Both the position numbers and the translations under genes were made by a program. From Flavobacteriaceae bacterium CG2_30_31_66 (lineage in GTDB: Bacteria > Bacteroidota > Bacteroidia > Flavobacteriales > Flavobacteriaceae): a DNA stretch of 48,979 bases. Under the pieces are notes generated by a model. The model saw only the letters and a list, made by a program, of their open reading frames with translations, ran no database searches and was not told the origin of the DNA. Positions 18,168 through 26,456 of the stretch are shown piece by piece. How positions within the stretch are numbered: position 1 is the first letter of the stretch; every line of letters begins with the position of its first letter. Where the stretch lies: NCBI GenBank assembly GCA_001873065.1, contig MNYM01000026.1, positions 1 through 48,979 on the forward strand. The letters run 5' to 3'.

Positions 18168-18721
18168 ATTCTAAAAATCTTGAAATTCAAATATCAAAAG
18201 CCAAAAGCGGAAATCAAGCTGCTTTTCGGTTTTTGCTTGATACTTTTTGGGCTGCTGTTTATAATTTTCAATTAAAACGCACCAAAAACGAGAACGAATC
18301 TGAAGACATTACCATACAAACTTTTTCAAAAGCTTTTGACAAAATTGCCACTTTTGATGAAAAATATGTTTTTAAAACTTGGTTAATTACCATTTCTAAA
18401 AATGTGCATATTGACAATTTAAGAAAGCAAAATAGTTCATTATCAGTAAAAATTACCAAAGAACAGGATGAAAGGGTTCATTTAATTGCTGATGAAAATC
18501 CAACTCCCGAAGACACTATTATTGGAGAGCAAAATCTTGCTAAATTATTACGAGATATCAAGCAATTAAAACCTAAGTATCAAGAAGTTATTCAGTTGCG
18601 TTATTTTCAAGAATTGTCTTATAAAGAAATTTCAGAGCAACTTCAAGAACCAATTAGCAATGTAAAAGTGAAATTATTGCGTGCCAAAAAACTATTAGCG
18701 GAGATTATAAAAAAATCTTAA
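18158..18721 (+). CDS. ECF-type RNA polymerase sigma factor
   Basis: This 187-residue sigma-70 family protein contains only regions 2 and 4. Region 2 includes FWAAVYNFQLKRTKNENESEDITIQTF (core binding and -10 recognition). Region 4 includes LKPKYQEVIQLRYFQELSYKEISEQLQEPISNVKVKLLRAKKLL (the HTH that reads the -35). I keep TTG 18158 as the start because it gives the usual N-terminus (MEIDSKNLEIQISKAKSGNQ) and overlaps the GT2 by 10 bases. No anti-sigma gene is adjacent. The next gene begins at the base right after the stop, so it is probably co-transcribed with the transporter. Confidence 0.88.
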   Translation: MEIDSKNLEIQISKAKSGNQAAFRFLLDTFWAAVYNFQLKRTKNENESEDITIQTFSKAFDKIATFDEKYVFKTWLITISKNVHIDNLRKQNSSLSVKITKEQDERVHLIADENPTPEDTIIGEQNLAKLLRDIKQLKPKYQEVIQLRYFQELSYKEISEQLQEPISNVKVKLLRAKKLLAEIIKKS

Positions 18722-19942
18722 ATGAAAAAATCAATTTTACAATCTTTTGGTCCAGGATTGTTATTTGCAGGCGCTGCAATTGGCGTTTCACATTTAGTGC
18801 AATCCACAAGAGCTGGAGCAGATTTTGGTTTTGGATTGATGTGGGCACTATTTTTAGTACACCTTTTTAAATATCCTTTTTTTCAATTCGGACCAAGATA
18901 TGCAGCTGCAACTGGAGAAACTTTGTTGGATGGTTATCGAAAAATGGGGAAATCTGTACTTGTGGTTTATTATGTTTTGAACTTTGCAACCATGTTTACA
19001 ATTCAAGCTGCTGTTACAATTGTGACTGCTGGTTTGGCTTCACAGCTATTTGGTTTTACAAATAATTTAGTGATTTGGTCATCTGTAATATTAATTATCA
19101 GTATTTTAATACTAGTAATTGGAAAATATAAACTGTTGGATAATTTGATGAAATTTATTGTTATTATTCTAACTATCAGTACAATATTTGCAGTTTTTGT
19201 TGCTATTTTTAATTCAAATGAAACTTTTGAAATTACTCAAATATTTCCATCAGAAACTCTAGAAATTACTTTTTTAATTGCTTTTTTAGGTTGGATGCCT
19301 GCTCCTGTTGATGTTTCTATTTGGCATTCCATTTGGTCAGTAGAAAAAAATAAAACATCGGTTTCAAGAACAACTGCAAAAGAAGCTATTTTTGATTTTA
19401 ATGTTGGTTATATTGGAACCCTGTTTATGGGAATTTGTTTTATTGCTTTAGGAGCTTTAGTCATGTTTAAATCGGGAGCAACTTTCTCAAATAAAGGCAC
19501 TGAATTTGCTTCACAACTCATCCATTTATATACCAAAAACTTAGGAAATTTTTCTTATATTTTTATTGCAGTTGCTGCATTTACAACCATGTTTAGCACT
19601 ACAATAACGACACTTGATGCCTCTCCAAGAGCAATGACCATTTCCACAGAACTATTATTTGACCGAAAAACAATTTTCAATTATTGGTTTTGGATTGTTT
19701 TTTTATTGATTGGAACGTTTATTATTTTGCAATTTTTCATCGGAGAAATGGGCGGTTTGGTAAAATTAGCAACAATTTTATCTTTCTTGACAGCGCCATT
19801 TTATGCGATTTTAAATTATTTATTAATCACAGGAAAACATACACCAAAAGAACATCATCCAACGTTTTTTTTAAAGCTACTAAGTTTGATGGGAATTCTA
19901 TTTTTAGTTACCTTTAGTATTTGGTTTTTAACAAGTATTTAA
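18722..19942 (+). CDS. Nramp-related metal transporter lacking canonical ligands
   Basis: This 406-residue polytopic membrane protein belongs to the Nramp superfamily by its start (FGPGLLFAGAAIGVSHLVQSTRAGADFG) and general layout of about 11 helices. The canonical TM1 DPGN is replaced by GVSH, and the TM6 M-P-H metal site is replaced by GWMPAPVDVSIWHSIW. Typical Mn/Fe importers keep both. A different ion or a different transport mode is therefore likely; some flavobacterial annotations call this family a divalent metal transporter. The helices include one at about 335-360 with the segment FFIGEMGGLVKLATILSFL. The gene starts at the base after the sigma stop. Confidence 0.8.
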   Translation: MKKSILQSFGPGLLFAGAAIGVSHLVQSTRAGADFGFGLMWALFLVHLFKYPFFQFGPRYAAATGETLLDGYRKMGKSVLVVYYVLNFATMFTIQAAVTIVTAGLASQLFGFTNNLVIWSSVILIISILILVIGKYKLLDNLMKFIVIILTISTIFAVFVAIFNSNETFEITQIFPSETLEITFLIAFLGWMPAPVDVSIWHSIWSVEKNKTSVSRTTAKEAIFDFNVGYIGTLFMGICFIALGALVMFKSGATFSNKGTEFASQLIHLYTKNLGNFSYIFIAVAAFTTMFSTTITTLDASPRAMTISTELLFDRKTIFNYWFWIVFLLIGTFIILQFFIGEMGGLVKLATILSFLTAPFYAILNYLLITGKHTPKEHHPTFFLKLLSLMGILFLVTFSIWFLTSI

Positions 19943-19954
19943 TTCATTTCTTTG

Positions 19955-19962
19955 TAAATTTG
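19955..19962 (+). promoter_or_regulatory. Predicted -7 box for lipA
   Basis: TAAATTTG matches TAnnTTTG exactly, 20 bases before the lipA ATG, so the leader would be short. The -33 box is unclear. Confidence 0.45.
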
Positions 19963-19981
19963 TATTTTTAAAAGAATTTTA

Positions 19982-20851
19982 ATGGCGATAGAAAATTTAG
20001 TACTACCTGAGAGACAAAAAAAACCAAATTGGTTGCGTGTAAAACTTCCTGTTGGAAAAAAATATACTGAACTTAGAGGACTTGTTGATAAATATAAATT
20101 AAACACTATTTGCACTAGTGGAAGTTGTCCAAATATGGGAGAATGTTGGGGAGAAGGCACTGCAACTTTCATGATACTTGGAAATATTTGCACACGTTCT
20201 TGCGGATTTTGTGGCGTTAAAACTGGACGACCAGAAACAGTTGAATGGGATGAACCCGAAAAAGTGGCACAATCCATAAAAATAATGGGCATCAAACATG
20301 CAGTGATTACTTCTGTTGACAGAGATGATTTAAAAGATGGTGGTTCCATTATTTGGGCAGAAACTATTGAGGCAATTAGAAGAGCAAATCCCACTACAAC
20401 TCTCGAAACTTTAATTCCTGATTTCCAAGGAAATACCTCTCAAATTGACCGAATTATTGAAGTGCATCCTGAAGTGGTTTCTCATAACATGGAAACTGTA
20501 AGAAGATTGACAAGAGAAGTTCGAATTCAAGCAAAATATGATCGAAGTTTGGGGGTTTTAAAATATCTGAAAGAAAAAGGGATGAGAACCAAAACTGGTT
20601 TGATGCTTGGTTTGGGTGAAACCGAAGATGAAGTGATTGAAACTATGAGAGATTTACAAGCTGTTGGTTTAGATGTTTTGACGATTGGACAATATTTACA
20701 ACCTTCCAAAAATCACCTGCCAGTAAAAGAATTTATCACTCCTGAGCAATTTAAAAAATATGAAACTATTGGATTAGAAATGGGTTTTATGTACGTTGAA
20801 AGTGGGGCTTTGGTTCGTTCTTCTTACAAAGCGCACAAACACGCAAAATAA
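19982..20851 (+). CDS. lipA: Lipoyl synthase
   Basis: LipA inserts two sulfur atoms into protein-bound octanoyl groups, supplying lipoate to the 2-oxoacid dehydrogenases (lpd is at 26457). Both Fe-S cluster motifs are visible: the auxiliary cluster ligands in [13 protein letters not shown] (residues 40-52) and the radical-SAM CxxxCxxC in CTRSCGFCG (about 67-75). The Ser of the family's C-terminal R-S-S-Y, a further auxiliary ligand, is in [13 protein letters not shown]. The length (289) and HNMETV...YDRSL...[11 protein letters not shown] pattern are standard. A predicted -7 box is 20 bases upstream. Confidence 0.97.
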   Translation: MAIENLVLPERQKKPNWLRVKLPVGKKYTELRGLVDKYKLNTICTSGSCPNMGECWGEGTATFMILGNICTRSCGFCGVKTGRPETVEWDEPEKVAQSIKIMGIKHAVITSVDRDDLKDGGSIIWAETIEAIRRANPTTTLETLIPDFQGNTSQIDRIIEVHPEVVSHNMETVRRLTREVRIQAKYDRSLGVLKYLKEKGMRTKTGLMLGLGETEDEVIETMRDLQAVGLDVLTIGQYLQPSKNHLPVKEFITPEQFKKYETIGLEMGFMYVESGALVRSSYKAHKHAK

Positions 20852-20938
20852 TTATAAAATTCTAATATTTTTTCCAATCAAATAGATTTTGGCATGATGA
20901 TTGACTTTATTTAAAAGAAATCTTCTTAAAGCTTTCAT
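20852..20938 (-). CDS. Possible 28-aa basic peptide
   Basis: A minus-strand frame with ATG at 20938 and TAA at 20852 encodes MKALRRFLLNKVNHHAKIYL followed by IGKNIRIL, a strongly basic 28-residue peptide with an amphipathic N-terminal half. Its stop abuts the lipA stop in convergent orientation, and the codons match local usage. No start signal stands out. It is short enough to occur by chance; conservation in relatives would be decisive. Confidence 0.35.
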   Translation of the reverse strand: MKALRRFLLNKVNHHAKIYLIGKNIRIL

Positions 20939-20967
20939 TGTGTAAATTATTTGAATTAGTTGATCTT

Positions 20968-20996
20968 AAAGACTGTTTTTCGGAACAGTCTTTTTT
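20968..20996 (+). terminator. Terminator downstream of lipA
   Basis: A 10-bp stem (AAAGACTGTT with AACAGTCTTT) encloses a TTTCGG loop and is followed by a T run to 20996. It lies 117 bases after the lipA stop. Confidence 0.8.
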
Positions 20997-21002
20997 GCTT
21001 TA

Positions 21003-21092
21003 AAAAAAGGAATCGCCTAAAACAGCGTTTTAGACGATATCCCGAATCCAATTTATAAGTCCCCCAACTTATAAATCTTTTGTATTTGCAAT
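21003..21092 (-). ncRNA. Putative small RNA 1 with GGGGG-loop hairpin
   Basis: Minus-strand unit. A -7 box TATCTTTG (21099-21106) is followed by a 5' mini-hairpin (GTATT-GCA-AATAC), then a perfect 10-bp hairpin whose arms ATTTATAAGT and ACTTATAAAT (21051-21076) enclose the loop TGGGGG, and ends in a terminator stem (ATCGTCTAAAAC with GTTTTAGGCGAT, 21012-21038) and a T7 tract. No ORF fits. A second unit of the same plan lies 150 bases upstream (21238-21330). Confidence 0.6.
21012..21038 (-). terminator. Terminator of small-RNA unit 1
   Basis: A 12-bp stem with one wobble pair and a GCT loop is followed on the minus strand by TCC and seven T. Confidence 0.7.
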
Positions 21093-21098
21093 ACATTT

Positions 21099-21106
21099 CA
21101 AAGATA
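21099..21106 (-). promoter_or_regulatory. Predicted -7 box for small-RNA unit 1
   Basis: On the minus strand this reads TATCTTTG, an exact TAnnTTTG match, seven bases before the proposed 5' end. Confidence 0.45.
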
Positions 21107-21237
21107 CATTGGCAACTGAAAAATTATTCTAAAATTCGTCAAGTTGTATAAAAACATCGTTCAAAGAATTCACTTGATTGTTTGGTTTACTATTTCTTTA
21201 AAAGTATAGTGTTGAAAAAGTCTTCAAAATTTAAAAC

Positions 21238-21330
21238 AAAAAAAATCGTTTGAAAATTTCTTCTCAAACGATTCAACATTTCAAAAAATTATAAATCCCC
21301 CAACTTATAAATGTATATTTGAAATTAATT
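21238..21330 (-). ncRNA. Putative small RNA 2, paralogous to unit 1
   Basis: Minus-strand unit. A -7 box TATTTTTG (21337-21344), with a TTG 16 bases further upstream, precedes a leader, then the hairpin TTATAAGT-TGGGGG-ATTTATAA (21285-21311) in which a G-U wobble keeps the stem, and a 10-bp terminator stem (AATCGTTTGA with TCAAACGATT, 21244-21273) plus eight T. Length and layout match unit 1, while the terminator sequences differ, so the shared part is specifically the GGGGG hairpin. Confidence 0.6.
21244..21273 (-). terminator. Terminator of small-RNA unit 2
   Basis: A perfect 10-bp stem with a 10-nt loop is followed on the minus strand by eight T. Confidence 0.75.
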
Positions 21331-21336
21331 ATACAT

Positions 21337-21344
21337 CAAAAATA
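21337..21344 (-). promoter_or_regulatory. Predicted -7 box for small-RNA unit 2
   Basis: On the minus strand this reads TATTTTTG, with a TTG 16 bases upstream as a possible -33 element. Confidence 0.5.
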
Positions 21345-21461
21345 TGGGAGATATTAAACCCAATTTTTGTGTTTTCGTTGAATGTGAAATAAAAATCGAT
21401 GAATGAATATTTAAAATCGATAAAATGATTTTGCAGCCTTTAAAATTAAATATTTATTTAA

Positions 21462-22697
21462 TCAAGCAAATTTAATTGATTTTGATGGGTTTATTTTTGC
21501 CACAATAAATGATGGAATAATCAACATCAAAAAACAACAAATTAAAGTACCAATATTTAACAATATCAATGTTAAAAATGAAATCGAAACAGGCATTGTT
21601 GCTACATAATAAGTTTCTGGATTTAATGTTATCACTTTAAAAAAATGTTGAATTCCAATGAGTGACAATCCAATTAAATTCCCCCAAAATAGCCCTTTTA
21701 AAATCAAGGTTGAAGCATTGTATAAAAAGATTTTTTGAATACTATAATTGTTGCTTCCTAAAGCTTTTAAGATTCCAATCATTTGAACTCTTTCAAGAAT
21801 CAAAACCAACAATGCAGTAATCATATTAATACCAGCAATCAAAATCATAATCGCAATAATAAACCACACATTGTTATCAAAAAGTTGAATCCATTCGAAA
21901 ATACTTGGATACATTTCAACAATGGTTTTACTGTTCAGAGTAGAATCAATTTCGCTGTAAATTTGTTCTCCTTTTATTGAAATTTCTTCAAAATTTTCTA
22001 AAATAATTTCAAATCCACCAATTTCATTTTCACTCCAATTATTGAGATTTTGAACTTCTTTAATATCACCAATCATCATATTTTTATCAAACTGTGCAAA
22101 ACCTGTGTTATAAATTCCTGAAATAATATATTTTCTGTTAGATGGTAATTTGCTTTCTTCTGATTTTATAAAAGTGGCTAAAATGGTATCATTTAATTGA
22201 AGTTGCAAACTATTCACAAGTGTTTCTGAAAGTAAAATTTGCGTATTTCTTGATTGATTTAAATTTGGTACTTTTCCTTCTACCAAATATTCTTCAAAAA
22301 AAGACCAATCATAATCAGTAGAAACTCCCTTAAAAATAATGCCTTCAAAATCGGTTTCAGTTCTTAAAATTCCTGCTTTATTGGCAAAAATCTGAACATT
22401 TTTAATGCCAGTAACATCCTTGAAATTTGGGTAAAATTCTTGATTTTTTTTGATGGGCGTTGTAGAAACATCTGAATTGTTTGCATCAAAATTCACAATT
22501 TGAATATGTCCTTTAAAACCCGCCATTTTATCACGGATTTTAAGTTGCAAACCAGCTGCAGTAGAGACAGCAATCAACATAATCGCAATTCCCAACGCAA
22601 TTGCTGTCACTGCAATTTTTATTATTGGAGATGAAATACTATTTTTATACTTTTCACCGGAAATAATACGTTTTGCTATAAATAATTCGAAATTCAA
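21462..22697 (-). CDS. FtsX/LolE-like ABC transporter permease
   Basis: The product is a MacB/FtsX-type permease with one N-terminal helix (about residues 27-50), a periplasmic MacB-PCD domain, and three C-terminal helices (about 265-290, 315-340, 365-400). It resembles lipoprotein-release permeases (LolC/LolE). I prefer TTG 22697, which gives the family's usual start (MNFELFIAKRIISGE); a longer frame starts at ATG 22757 but would overlap the divergent namZ by 56 bases. No ATPase subunit is adjacent, so the partner is encoded elsewhere or it works with a shared one. No terminator is visible within 100 bases downstream. Confidence 0.82.
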   Translation of the reverse strand: MNFELFIAKRIISGEKYKNSISSPIIKIAVTAIALGIAIMLIAVSTAAGLQLKIRDKMAGFKGHIQIVNFDANNSDVSTTPIKKNQEFYPNFKDVTGIKNVQIFANKAGILRTETDFEGIIFKGVSTDYDWSFFEEYLVEGKVPNLNQSRNTQILLSETLVNSLQLQLNDTILATFIKSEESKLPSNRKYIISGIYNTGFAQFDKNMMIGDIKEVQNLNNWSENEIGGFEIILENFEEISIKGEQIYSEIDSTLNSKTIVEMYPSIFEWIQLFDNNVWFIIAIMILIAGINMITALLVLILERVQMIGILKALGSNNYSIQKIFLYNASTLILKGLFWGNLIGLSLIGIQHFFKVITLNPETYYVATMPVSISFLTLILLNIGTLICCFLMLIIPSFIVAKINPSKSIKFA

Positions 22698-22701
22698 ATT
22701 G

Positions 22702-23895
22702 ATGATTTTTTTAAAACCGTTCAAAAGTACATATTTATTCTTAGTTCTTTTACTCATTTTTACTCTGTCTGTTGTTGCTCAAAAGAAAAAGAATGAATTG
22801 AAAATTGGCGCAGAAAGGACTGAATTATATTTGCCCCTTTTAGAAGGAAAAAATGTTGCAGTTGTTGCCAACCAAACTTCTGTGATTAAAAATGCTGATA
22901 AAAATCAATTTGTTCATACAGTTGATTCACTTTTTTCGTTAAAAATAAACATCAAAAAAGTTTTCTCTCCAGAGCATGGTTTTAGAGGAGTTGCTGATGC
23001 AGGCGAACTTGTTGATGATGGAATTGACTCAAAAACAGGCTTGCCAATCATTTCATTATATGGAAATAACAAAAAACCAACTGCAAATCAACTTGAAGAT
23101 GTTGATATTGTTCTATTTGATATTCAAGATGTTGGTGTTCGATTTTATACCTATATTTCCACGTTACATCTTGTTTTAGAAACTTGTGGCGCACTTGGAA
23201 TTCCTGTGATTATTCTTGACAGACCAAATCCGAATGCACATTATATTGATGGGCCAATATTGGAAATGGAACATAAAAGTTTTGTAGGAATGCACAAAGT
23301 TCCTGTAGTTTATGGAATGACTATTGGTGAATATGGACAAATGATTAATGGTGAAAAATGGCTTGACAATCAAGTTCAATGCAATATTACTGTGATTCCA
23401 AATAAAAATTATAAACATAAAATGCACTATTCTTTACCAATAAAACCATCCCCAAATTTACCTAATGATCAAAGTATCAACCTCTACCCTAGTTTGGGTT
23501 TTTTTGAAGGAACCAATGTTTCAGTTGGAAGAGGAACAGAAATGCAATTTCAAGTTTATGGTTCTCCATATTTGAATCAAACCGAATTTTATTTTATCCC
23601 AACGCCCAATGAAGGTTCAAAAAATCCTTTACATTTGGGAACAGTTTGTTATGGTGAAAATTTAAGTAATATTGATTTTATAGATCGATTAAATTTAGAT
23701 TGGTTGTTAAAAGCCTATCAAGAAAACACTTCTGAAACACCATTTTTTACAATTTTCTTTACCAAACTTGCTGGAACTAAAAAATTGCAAGCACAAATTG
23801 AACAAGGTTTTTCAGAAAGAGAAATTAGAAAAACATGGAAAGATGATTTGAGAGATTTTAAAGAAATCAGAGAAAAATATTTGATTTATAAATGA
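22702..23895 (+). CDS. namZ: Exo-beta-N-acetylmuramidase NamZ (DUF1343)
   Basis: This 397-residue secreted protein of the NamZ family (formerly DUF1343, YbbC-like) releases N-acetylmuramic acid from the non-reducing end of cell-wall fragments. The signal peptide (MIFLKPFKSTYLFLVLLLIF followed by TLSVVAQ) sits directly at the start. Signatures are VAVVANQTSVI, KVFSPEHGFRGVADAGE (with the proposed catalytic Glu), FDIQDVGVRFYTYISTL, ILDRPNPN, and PSPNLPNDQSINLYPSLGFFEGTNVSVGRG. The start lies four bases from that chosen for the divergent permease, so promoters must lie inside the opposite gene. It may feed muropeptide recycling. Confidence 0.9.
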   Translation: MIFLKPFKSTYLFLVLLLIFTLSVVAQKKKNELKIGAERTELYLPLLEGKNVAVVANQTSVIKNADKNQFVHTVDSLFSLKINIKKVFSPEHGFRGVADAGELVDDGIDSKTGLPIISLYGNNKKPTANQLEDVDIVLFDIQDVGVRFYTYISTLHLVLETCGALGIPVIILDRPNPNAHYIDGPILEMEHKSFVGMHKVPVVYGMTIGEYGQMINGEKWLDNQVQCNITVIPNKNYKHKMHYSLPIKPSPNLPNDQSINLYPSLGFFEGTNVSVGRGTEMQFQVYGSPYLNQTEFYFIPTPNEGSKNPLHLGTVCYGENLSNIDFIDRLNLDWLLKAYQENTSETPFFTIFFTKLAGTKKLQAQIEQGFSEREIRKTWKDDLRDFKEIREKYLIYK

Positions 23896-23940
23896 TTTTA
23901 AAGAATTACTACGAACTTTAGGGATTATTAAGATTCATAA

Positions 23941-24453
23941 TTATTTCTTATTTAAATCCAAAGGCAATTGTTTTTTTAAAGCCTCCAAAATATTAAAAGT
24001 TGCAGGACAAATAAAAGTATTTTCAATCGTTAAATCAGTTATTTGAATAAATTTTCTTCGATTGGTATGAGGATATTCTGCACATGCTTTTGGACGAACA
24101 TCGTAAATAGTACATTCATTTGTGTTTAAATCCAAAAACGAACAAGGAGCAGATTTCAGCACCATAAAATCATCTTCATCTCTTTTTAAATATTGATTTG
24201 TAAAATCTAAAATTTTCATTTTTAGATACTTGGAAATACGTTCTATGTCTTTTTCAGAAAAAATAGGACTTGTTGTCTTACAACAATTTCCACAAGTCAA
24301 ACAATCCGTTTTTTCAAATTCTTTGCCATGCAATTCCTGCATGATATAATCCAAATTTTTAGGTGTTCGTTTTTTTAAATGCTGAAAATATTTCTGATTT
24401 TCTTTTTTTGCTTGCGCTGCCAATTTTGGCAATTGCTCTAAGTAACCTTTCAT
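23941..24453 (-). CDS. YkgJ-type cysteine cluster protein
   Basis: The likely start is ATG 24453 (MKGYLEQLPKLAAQAKKENQ), giving 170 residues. The protein belongs to the YkgJ/UPF0153 family, thought to bind an Fe-S cluster or zinc through a set of Cys residues. They are visible in DCLTCGNCCKTTSP (residues about 50-63), APCSFLD, ECTIYDVRPKACAEYP, and a distal FICPA. The family's middle R-P-x-x-C is present. The biological role is not settled. It is divergent from argS across a 75-base gap. Confidence 0.85.
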   Translation of the reverse strand: MKGYLEQLPKLAAQAKKENQKYFQHLKKRTPKNLDYIMQELHGKEFEKTDCLTCGNCCKTTSPIFSEKDIERISKYLKMKILDFTNQYLKRDEDDFMVLKSAPCSFLDLNTNECTIYDVRPKACAEYPHTNRRKFIQITDLTIENTFICPATFNILEALKKQLPLDLNKK

Positions 24454-24527
24454 GCTCGAAAAATACACTTTTTAAGCTAAAATTTGACTAAAAATCGTAT
24501 TTTCGTAGCTTAATTTTTTTTAGATAA

Positions 24528-26306
24528 ATGAATATTCAAAACCTTATTGCATTCAAAGTAAAAGAAGGCTTTTTAAGATTGTATCAAATTGAAATTCCAA
24601 CAGTTGAATTTCAAGCAACTCGCAAAGAATTTGAAGGTGATATTACTGTGGTTGTGTTTCCATTGTTGAAATACAAAAAAGGAAATCCTGCTGAAATTGG
24701 AGAAAATTTAGGAAAATATCTATCCGAAAATGTTCCTGAAATAAAGAAATATAATGTAGTTCAAGGCTTTTTGAATTTAGTGATTGATGATGTTTTTTAT
24801 ATCAATTTTTTTAATTCAATCTTCACAAATTCAACTTTCGGTTTTGAAATTCCAAAGGAAAATGACAAAGCAATTATGGTTGAATATTCTTCACCAAACA
24901 CAAATAAACCCTTACATTTAGGTCATGTTCGTAATAATTTATTAGGATTTTCAGTTGCTGAAATTATCAAAGCTTCTGGAAAAAAAGTATACAAAACTCA
25001 AATTATTAATGACAGAGGAATCCATATTTGCAAATCGATGTTGGCTTGGAAATTATTTGGAAATGGTGAAACTCCTCAATCAACAGGATTAAAAGGAGAT
25101 AAATTGGTTGGAAATTATTATGTGAAATTTGATCAGGAATATAAAAAACAAATTGCAGAATTAATTTCAAAAGGAACATCAGAAGAAGAAGCAAAAACTA
25201 CCACACCAATTCTTTCAGAAGCTCAACAAATGCTGAGAAATTGGGAAAATGGAGAGGAAGAAGTTGTCGCACTTTGGAAAAAAATGAATCAATGGGTTTA
25301 TGATGGATTTGAAGTAACTTACAAAAATTTGGGGGTAGATTTTGACAAATTATATTACGAAAGTGATACGTATTTGTTGGGAAAAGATGTGATTGCTGAA
25401 GGAATTGAAAAAGGTGTTTTTTACAAAAAAGAAGATGGCTCTGTTTGGTGCGATTTAACGGATGAAGGTTTAGATGAAAAAATCGTGTTGCGTTCAGATG
25501 GAACAGCAGTGTATATGACTCAAGATATTGGGACCGCAATTCAGCGTGTAAAAGATTTGAAAGATGTTGGAGGAATGGTATATACTGTTGGAAATGAGCA
25601 AGATTACCATTTTCAAGTATTGTTTTTAATTCTGAAAAAATTAGGATTTGATTGGGCTAAAAACTTGTTTCATTTGAGTTATGGAATGGTTGATTTGCCT
25701 TCAGGAAAAATGAAATCAAGAGAAGGAACTGTGGTTGATGCAGATGATTTAATGATTGAAATGACTGAAACTGCCAAAATTATTTCAGAAGAATTAGGAA
25801 AATTAGAAGGCTATTTAGAGGTTAAAAAAAATGAATTGTTCAAAACGATTGGTTTGGGCGCATTGAAATACTTTATTTTGAAAGTTGACCCAAAAAAACG
25901 AATACTTTTTGATCCAAAATCATCCGTAGATTTTCAAGGAAATACAGGACCATTTATTCAATATACTTATGCAAGAATTCAATCAATAATTCGAAAAGTA
26001 ACCTTTGATTATTCACTAGAAATTAAAGAATTAGAGCTTCATGAGAAAGAAAAAGATCTTATCAAACAATTGGCTTTATTTCCTGAAACAGTTCAACAAG
26101 CGGCTGCCAATTATTCGCCTGCAATTATTGCAAATTATACCTATGATTTGGTAAAAGAATTCAATTCTTTTTATCAAAATGTATCAATTTTAGGAGAAGA
26201 AAATCATGAGAAAAAGGTGTTTAGAATACAAATTTCAAAAAAAGTTGCAGATGTTATCAAGCAATCTTTTTCATTATTAGGTATAAATGTTCCTGAAAGA
26301 ATGTAA
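24528..26306 (+). CDS. argS: Arginine--tRNA ligase
   Basis: Arginyl-tRNA synthetase charges tRNA-Arg. The product has 592 residues, normal for the enzyme. The N-terminal additional domain (about 1-110) is followed by the class I HIGH motif in SPNTNKPLHLGHVRNNL (HLGH, about residues 125-140). The ArgRS pattern QIINDRGIHICKSML comes next, and the KMSKS-equivalent is in SYGMVDLPSGKMKSREGTVV (KMKS). The C-terminal anticodon-binding DALR domain begins near FQGNTGPFIQYTYARIQSI. A near-consensus -7 sequence TATTTTCG lies about 26 bases upstream. Confidence 0.97.
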   Translation: MNIQNLIAFKVKEGFLRLYQIEIPTVEFQATRKEFEGDITVVVFPLLKYKKGNPAEIGENLGKYLSENVPEIKKYNVVQGFLNLVIDDVFYINFFNSIFTNSTFGFEIPKENDKAIMVEYSSPNTNKPLHLGHVRNNLLGFSVAEIIKASGKKVYKTQIINDRGIHICKSMLAWKLFGNGETPQSTGLKGDKLVGNYYVKFDQEYKKQIAELISKGTSEEEAKTTTPILSEAQQMLRNWENGEEEVVALWKKMNQWVYDGFEVTYKNLGVDFDKLYYESDTYLLGKDVIAEGIEKGVFYKKEDGSVWCDLTDEGLDEKIVLRSDGTAVYMTQDIGTAIQRVKDLKDVGGMVYTVGNEQDYHFQVLFLILKKLGFDWAKNLFHLSYGMVDLPSGKMKSREGTVVDADDLMIEMTETAKIISEELGKLEGYLEVKKNELFKTIGLGALKYFILKVDPKKRILFDPKSSVDFQGNTGPFIQYTYARIQSIIRKVTFDYSLEIKELELHEKEKDLIKQLALFPETVQQAAANYSPAIIANYTYDLVKEFNSFYQNVSILGEENHEKKVFRIQISKKVADVIKQSFSLLGINVPERM

Positions 26307-26376
26307 AACTTGCCTGAAATTAAGTAAAGTAAAAAAATATAACTAATTTTTAAAGTAAATTTTTGGCTTTAATTAC

Positions 26377-26384
26377 TAAATTTG
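26377..26384 (+). promoter_or_regulatory. Predicted -7 box for lpd
   Basis: TAAATTTG matches TAnnTTTG exactly, 73 bases before the lpd ATG. Confidence 0.45.
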
Positions 26385-26456
26385 CGATAAACATAAAACA
26401 AAAACACTATTTAGAAATAACTTTTTAAACTATAAACTTTTAAACAATTTTTTAAA

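Noticed and set aside
21462..22757. ATG 22757 as permease start
   Set aside because: It would overlap the divergent namZ by 56 bases, and the extra N-terminus is not family-like; TTG 22697 fits better but is not proven.
25198..25539. Minus-strand ORF inside argS
   Set aside because: Antisense shadow, low-complexity Leu/Phe/His content.
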